Of a DNA stretch of 64,000 nt, positions 60,143-64,000 are shown piece by piece; the first letter of the stretch is position 1; each line of letters starts with the position of its first letter. A program made the position numbers and the translations under genes. A model generated the notes under the pieces. That model worked only from the letters and a program-made list of their open reading frames with translations. It did not search any database and was not told the origin of the DNA. This stretch comes from Fodinicurvata fenggangensis DSM 21160 (GTDB lineage: Bacteria > Pseudomonadota > Alphaproteobacteria > Kiloniellales > DSM-21159), in NCBI RefSeq assembly GCF_000686045.1, contig NZ_JMLV01000010.1, positions 62,001-126,000 on the forward strand, read 5' to 3'.

Positions 60143-60598
60143 GGGATGCATGTTGGGCAATCAGTTCCAGGATGTTTAGGGGGGCCATTCGGAGACGCAC
60201 TTGATCGTCCGGTGCTTCGGATATACGCAAGTTTAGCTGCCGGTTGTCGTTGCCTTTACGCTGGAATTGTGCAGAGGACTCTACCGTTAGGAACCTGCTT
60301 TTTGGGCCCTTACTATGGTGCGGATCCGGGAATGGCACTGGGATTGGGAATTACTGATTCTATCATCGATATGCGTTATCATCGATATGAATGACTGATT
60401 TTCAGGAAAAGATGGTTGATATCATAAGTAGAAATATAAAAAATGTATTGAATTTGTTTAGTTACAGAGTAATAGTTATGTATTAAATTAGATAATTACT
60501 ATTCATATAATAAAAATTACAATTATCTTTTATTAAAAATTCCATAATAATTAAATTACAATATTATGCAATAGATGCTTTTAGAATAGGGGGGGGTT
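60143..60598. other. 456-bp gene-free stretch; left boundary of AT-rich island
   Basis: The first roughly 220 bp have normal composition but no convincing coding frame on either strand; the open frames there lack ribosome sites and family signatures. From about 60390 the composition drops sharply to mostly A and T. The 13-bp tandem repeat at 60361-60389 marks the changeover. Promoter-like TATAAT-type hexamers are plentiful in the AT-rich part and therefore uninformative. Confidence 0.7.
60361..60389. repeat. 13-bp direct repeat at island junction
   Basis: TATCATCGATATG occurs at 60361-60373 and again at 60377-60389, separated by CGT. It lies exactly where GC-rich chromosome changes to AT-rich DNA. 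A related sequence TTCTATCGATA occurs at the right side (62007-62017), against TTCTATCATCGATA on the left (60358-60371). Confidence 0.85.
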
Positions 60599-61369
60599 AT
60601 GAAAAAACTTATAAGAAAATATAATAGTAGAAATATTAATAAATATAATTATCACTATAAGTTAAAAAATATAATGTGGCCACCTGCGCCGAAACAAATA
60701 TTAATCGCACTAAATATATCTGCAGATAAAGTTGTAAATAATATAGATAAAATTGCTTTAGAAGAAAATTATTTATCTATAATTAATTATAATAAGATAT
60801 CTAATTTGGAATGGTCTGTACTTTTGCTAGAGGATAGAAGATTTTTTGAACATTCTGGTTTAGAAATAATAAGATCTATACTTCGTACAATTAGAAGGAT
60901 TTTATCCTTCAAGAGAATAGGTGGTATAAGTACGATAGAGCAGCAGATTGTTAGAACAATATTAGATGATAGGAGGAGAAATATTTCGAGAAAATTAAGA
61001 GAATCAGTAATAGCAAATGCAATTAATTACCGAGTAAAAAAGATAGATATATTAAGATCATATCTTAGTATTGCGTATACAGGGTATAAGTTAAAGGGTG
61101 CAGATTCTGCATCATTGATGATATTTGGGAAAAAGGCAATTGACTTGAGTGAGAGTCAAGCAGATTTAATTGCATCACTATTAGTTTACCCAGTACCAAA
61201 AGCTATATATATGAGAAAAGATAAAATATTACCTTTAAATGATTGCCAAGAAATTATAAATATTACAAATAATTATTCTCCAATCTGGAGTAAAAACATA
61301 AAGAGAAGGATGCTATACGCGGCTCATCTTCGTGGAAATTCCATAAAGCCTTCGTATGAGATATATTAA
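60599..61369 (+). CDS. GT51 peptidoglycan glycosyltransferase-like protein
   Basis: A 256-aa protein encoded in very AT-rich DNA. The bifunctional-PBP/MtgA glycosyltransferase motifs are all visible: LLEDRRFFEHSG (motif 1 with catalytic Glu), GGISTIEQQIVRTI (motif 2), ISRKLRESVIAN (motif 3 with second Glu) and ILRSYLSIAYTGYKLKGAD then LSESQADLIASLL (motifs 4-5). These normally polymerise lipid II into glycan strands. Unlike MtgA or PBP1 there is no N-terminal membrane helix or signal peptide; the first 40 residues are basic. There is no transpeptidase domain. A run of eight G serves as ribosome site only 2 nt before ATG. It overlaps the convergent membrane-protein gene by 57 bp. Confidence 0.85.
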   Translation: MKKLIRKYNSRNINKYNYHYKLKNIMWPPAPKQILIALNISADKVVNNIDKIALEENYLSIINYNKISNLEWSVLLLEDRRFFEHSGLEIIRSILRTIRRILSFKRIGGISTIEQQIVRTILDDRRRNISRKLRESVIANAINYRVKKIDILRSYLSIAYTGYKLKGADSASLMIFGKKAIDLSESQADLIASLLVYPVPKAIYMRKDKILPLNDCQEIINITNNYSPIWSKNIKRRMLYAAHLRGNSIKPSYEIY

Positions 61370-61942
61370 CGTCAATCTATCTGAATTTTTGAAGTTAATT
61401 TCATCTATTTCGTCAAAATGAGGAAGTGTTCTATCGCGAATACGTTCTTGTAATTTTGAGCAAAAATCATAATACTCAGCAGATAATATATTTATATCTT
61501 CATCTATATTATTATATGGTATTTTTCTATTTTTCAGGCAATATTCTATGTGATTCCCAATTCTATAAAATTTATCATGTATATTTTTTTCAAAATGATC
61601 TAAATTTCTTTTATTATATAAAGTTAATAAATTTGACCTTACAAATCCAAAATTTTCATTCCATAATTTTACCGATTCTTTATATAAATCTCTCTTTTCC
61701 TGTATATTATTTTTACTATCTCTTTCTCTTATGGATATAGTAAGTAATCTTAATCTATAGAGCCTTTTGTCGCACAGTTCTATTAATTTATCACAGAGTA
61801 TTTGTGCTCTCTGTAACTGCGCATCTTCAATTGAGCGACGATATTGTATATCCCAATATCTCTGCTGTATATTGGAAGCAAGTATAGTTGCAAACCCAGA
61901 AATAATAATTGCTATTATGGTTAAGAATATTCCTGTTGTCAC
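61313..61942 (-). CDS. Membrane-anchored helical protein of unknown function
   Basis: About 209 aa, AT-rich. I start it at GTG 61942, eight bases after AGCAGG; GTG 61951 is an alternative. The N-terminus is a single strong TM helix (GIFLTIIAIIISGFATILA). The rest is soluble, charged and predicted helical/coiled-coil (QRAQILCDKLIELCDKRLYR, ESVKLWNENFGFVRSNLL, HDKFYRIGNHIEYCL), probably cytoplasmic. I recognise no family. It lies tail-to-tail with the GT51 gene (57-bp overlap) in the same island, so the two probably arrived together. Confidence 0.7.
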   Translation of the reverse strand: MTTGIFLTIIAIIISGFATILASNIQQRYWDIQYRRSIEDAQLQRAQILCDKLIELCDKRLYRLRLLTISIRERDSKNNIQEKRDLYKESVKLWNENFGFVRSNLLTLYNKRNLDHFEKNIHDKFYRIGNHIEYCLKNRKIPYNNIDEDINILSAEYYDFCSKLQERIRDRTLPHFDEIDEINFKNSDRLTLIYLIRRLYGISTKMSRV

Positions 61943-62083
61943 GTACAACACCTGCTATGATCGTGAAACAAGCTTAACTCTAATAATACCTCATTCTAAA
62001 GTTATTTTCTATCGATAAAATATTACCCTTAATCAGCATGGGGTTAGAATGCAAATTCATAGACCAATCTGCGTTACGTGATC

Positions 62084-62674
62084 TCAAACCGAGGTCCAGC
62101 CGCTTGTCCCGCCCAGGGTGACCAGGATGCGCCCGATCCGCACTGTGTCGCGCAGACGCAGGCGTGCTTCCAGTCTGTCACGGCCTGCGCGGCGCAGCAG
62201 GAGGGCCGGTGTTGAGTCATCAATCTCCTGATGTTGCAAGGAAAGGCCGTGCCCGTGTTTTCCGGCGCGCAGGGCACCGATGGTGGTGTAGTGCATCTCG
62301 CTCTCCCCACCGTCCTGGATGATGAGAGCGTGGATATCTTCAGGACCGAGGGTGGTGTCAGGAAGAGCCAGGATCAGGTCGCCGGGGGCGCCATCACGGA
62401 CGAGAGTCAGGAAGGCCTCGTCCCCACCCTGGCTCTGCAGGCGAACCGAAACCTCCACAGGCACCGACTTGCCGTCCGCACCCCGGATGGTCGTACGTAT
62501 GCGCGAAAAACTCTGTGAGCTGAAGCGAGGCGTGTTTTCTGAGATCAGGGTAAGCGTGTTGTGCCGCCCCAGCTTTTGTCCCATTTCCGCCTGTGCCGTG
62601 ACGGCATCGGGTCCAAGGGAGTCCGCGAGAAGAAATACTGCAATGAACAGGGCTATGCCAGCCAGTTTCATCAT
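62084..62674 (-). CDS. Secreted protein of unknown function (196 aa)
   Basis: ATG 62674 follows GGAGG by 8 bp. The N-terminal signal peptide (KLAGIALFIAVFLLADSL, cut near TAQAEMGQ) directs export. The mature part is beta-strand-rich: NTLTLISENTPRFSSQSFSR, VSVRLQSQGGDEAFLTLVRDG and the C-terminal VRIGRILVTLGG. I recognise no family. It has normal GC-rich codon use, so it belongs to the host chromosome rather than the adjacent island, whose right border is 25-70 bp past its stop. A terminator separates it from betA upstream. Confidence 0.7.
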   Translation of the reverse strand: MMKLAGIALFIAVFLLADSLGPDAVTAQAEMGQKLGRHNTLTLISENTPRFSSQSFSRIRTTIRGADGKSVPVEVSVRLQSQGGDEAFLTLVRDGAPGDLILALPDTTLGPEDIHALIIQDGGESEMHYTTIGALRAGKHGHGLSLQHQEIDDSTPALLLRRAGRDRLEARLRLRDTVRIGRILVTLGGTSGWTSV

Positions 62675-62764
62675 CCTTCGTGCCTCCGGCAGCAGGATAA
62701 TGCCTACACCGGTCAAAAGCTTAACGCTGCGGACTGAGAATCTTCCAGAGTGCATAAGGATTAA

Positions 62765-62782
62765 CCCGGCCGGAGTGCCGGG
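62765..62782 (-). terminator. Hairpin terminator candidate after betA
   Basis: CCCGGC (62765-62770) and GCCGGG (62777-62782) form a 6-bp stem with a 6-nt loop, 5 bp after the betA stop on the reverse strand. It is followed by TTAATCCTT, a short T-containing tail. A modest intrinsic terminator. Confidence 0.5.
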
Positions 62783-62787
62783 TCGGC

Positions 62788-64000
62788 CTAACGCTGTTTC
62801 GTCTGCCACTCCGGATGAATCCAGACTGGTGCGTCGGACGGAGCCAAGGGCTCCTTGCCGCGGATGGCGTCGGCCAGTTTCTCGGCGATCATGATGGTGG
62901 GGGCATTCAGGTTGCCGCTGGCGATGTCGGGCATGATCGAGGCATCGACGATGCGCAGGTTCTCCATGCCGTGAACCCGCCCCGCGCCATCGGTGACGGC
63001 CATTTCTTCGCCGGCCGGACCCATGGCGCAGGTGCATGAGGGATGGTAGGCGCTCTCGCCATGGGCGCGCACGAAGGCGTCCAGGTCGGCGTCGTTCTGG
63101 ACATCGGGGCCGGGGGCCAGTTCCGCGCCGCGGTAGGGGTCGAAGGCCGGCTGGGCGAAGATCTCGCGGGTCAGGCGGATGGCCTCGCGCATTTCCTGCC
63201 GGTCATTCTCCGTGGCCATGTAGTTGAACTGGATGACCGGAGCTTCGCGCGCATCCGGACTGAGCAGGCGCACCTGGCCGCGGCTGGTGGGACGCATGGG
63301 GCCGACATGGGCCTGGAAGCCGTGACCGCGGAGCGGATTGTTGCCGTCGTAGTTCATGGCGATGGGCAGGAAGTGGTACTGCAGGTTCGGGTGCTCGATG
63401 CCCGCACGGCTGCGTATGAAACCACCGGCTTCGAAGTGGTTGCTGGCTCCGACGCCGCGCTTGAACAGCAGCCATTCCAGGCCGACCCAGGCCTTGTTCC
63501 ACAGCCTGGTCGAGCTGTAGAGCGAGACCGGCTGGCTGCAGGCATGCTGGATATAGACCTCCAGATGATCCTGGAGGTTCCGGCCCACACCCGGCCTGTC
63601 AGCCACAACGGGAATGTCCAGGGCCTGCAGCTCGTCGGCAGGACCGATGCCCGATAGCATGAGCAGCTGGGGCGAGTTGATGGCACCGCCGCAGAGCAGG
63701 ACCTCGCGATCGGCATGGAACTTCTGGGCCATGCCGCCGAAGGTGACCTCGACCCCGTTGGCCTGCTGTCCCTCGAGCAGCAGGCGCAAGGTAAGGGCGG
63801 AATGGCGGACGGTCAGGTTCGGGCGATCCAGGACGGGGTAGAGGTAGCCCTTGGCTGCGGACCAGCGTTCGCCCTTGTGGACCGTCATGTCCATGTGGCC
63901 GATGCCTTCCTGTCGCTCGCCGTTCATGTCAGGGGTCAGGGCATAGCCGGCCTGCTGGCCGGCCTGGATCCAGGCCTGTTGCAGCGGGTTTTCCATGCGC
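62788..64000 (-). CDS. betA: Choline dehydrogenase BetA (N-terminus outside window)
   Basis: GMC-family flavoenzyme oxidising choline to betaine aldehyde, a step in glycine-betaine osmoprotectant synthesis. The frame is open to the right edge; about 404 C-terminal residues are visible, and roughly 150 N-terminal residues including the FAD GxGxxG motif lie outside. Closely BetA-like: [35 protein letters not shown] (GMC signature 2), [47 protein letters not shown], active-site [13 protein letters not shown] and the final [20 protein letters not shown]. It fits a saline-adapted host. Confidence 0.94.
   Translation of the reverse strand, partial: RMENPLQQAWIQAGQQAGYALTPDMNGERQEGIGHMDMTVHKGERWSAAKGYLYPVLDRPNLTVRHSALTLRLLLEGQQANGVEVTFGGMAQKFHADREVLLCGGAINSPQLLMLSGIGPADELQALDIPVVADRPGVGRNLQDHLEVYIQHACSQPVSLYSSTRLWNKAWVGLEWLLFKRGVGASNHFEAGGFIRSRAGIEHPNLQYHFLPIAMNYDGNNPLRGHGFQAHVGPMRPTSRGQVRLLSPDAREAPVIQFNYMATENDRQEMREAIRLTREIFAQPAFDPYRGAELAPGPDVQNDADLDAFVRAHGESAYHPSCTCAMGPAGEEMAVTDGAGRVHGMENLRIVDASIMPDIASGNLNAPTIMIAEKLADAIRGKEPLAPSDAPVWIHPEWQTKQR

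Noticed and set aside
60146-60394. Small forward ORF after the DNA ligase gene
   Set aside because: No ribosome site, no family feature, and its end runs across the 13-bp repeats at the island junction.
1-64000. CRISPR arrays, tRNA or rRNA genes, IS elements, integrases
   Set aside because: No regularly spaced repeats, cloverleaf-like sequences, transposase or recombinase motifs were found on reading both strands; a dedicated tRNA or IS search was not possible here.

Overview
The window is 64 kb of GC-rich chromosome (roughly 60-63% G+C by eye) from an alphaproteobacterium, probably a Rhodospirillales-like, marine or saline lineage. The evidence is gene content: Zur/ZnuABC, a TRAP transporter with an amidase, branched-chain-type ABC uptake beside acyl-CoA genes, an ATP-dependent ligase repair set, BetA, and a photo-oxidative lipid operon like that of Rhodobacter. 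The genus is inferred, not demonstrated. No rRNA, tRNA, CRISPR, integrase or IS element was seen.

Layout. 0-4.5 kb: AMP nucleosidase (cut by the left edge) and a large hybrid sensor kinase. 4.5-9.7 kb: a Na+/phosphate cotransporter behind a Pho-box-like repeat, then the zinc locus (znuB-znuC-zur facing znuA across one Zur box). 9.7-12.1 kb: a small conserved protein and a DUF6134-SDR-NTF2 operon behind an ECF-type promoter. 12.1-16.6 kb: Ldh-family dehydrogenase, GNAT, LysE exporter with a divergent Lrp regulator, and a hydrolase. 16.7-22.7 kb: a tightly coupled peptide/nickel-type ABC importer ending in a phosphodiesterase. 22.8-26.0 kb: CGNR regulator, alpha/beta hydrolase, GST and a TrpF homologue.

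26.1-33.8 kb: a six-gene operon (photolyase, FAD oxidoreductase, DUF1365, Cfa-type methyltransferase, MFS carrier, DUF3833 lipoprotein) facing a fasciclin gene. Its promoter resembles the one at 10.05 kb, so the two loci look like one regulon split by about 14 kb. 33.8-39 kb: a MerR/CDF metal-efflux pair, PdeM nuclease, excalibur protein and Lhr-type helicase. 39-46.5 kb: hydroxyacid dehydrogenase, TRAP transporter-amidase operon, then HIT and PsuG. 46.6-57.5 kb: an extradiol-dioxygenase-like protein, a Liv-type ABC importer and a divergent acyl-CoA catabolic operon. 57.5-60.1 kb: beta-CASP exonuclease and ATP-dependent DNA ligase, the other half of the PdeM/Lhr repair set.

60.36-62.05 kb is an extremely AT-rich island, plainly foreign. 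It carries only a soluble-looking peptidoglycan glycosyltransferase (GT51) gene and a convergent gene for a membrane-anchored helical protein. The left junction has 13-bp tandem repeats, and a run of eight G sits two bases before the GT51 start codon. This is the best candidate in the window for an undescribed system. The window ends with a secreted protein of unknown function and choline dehydrogenase (N-terminus outside the window).
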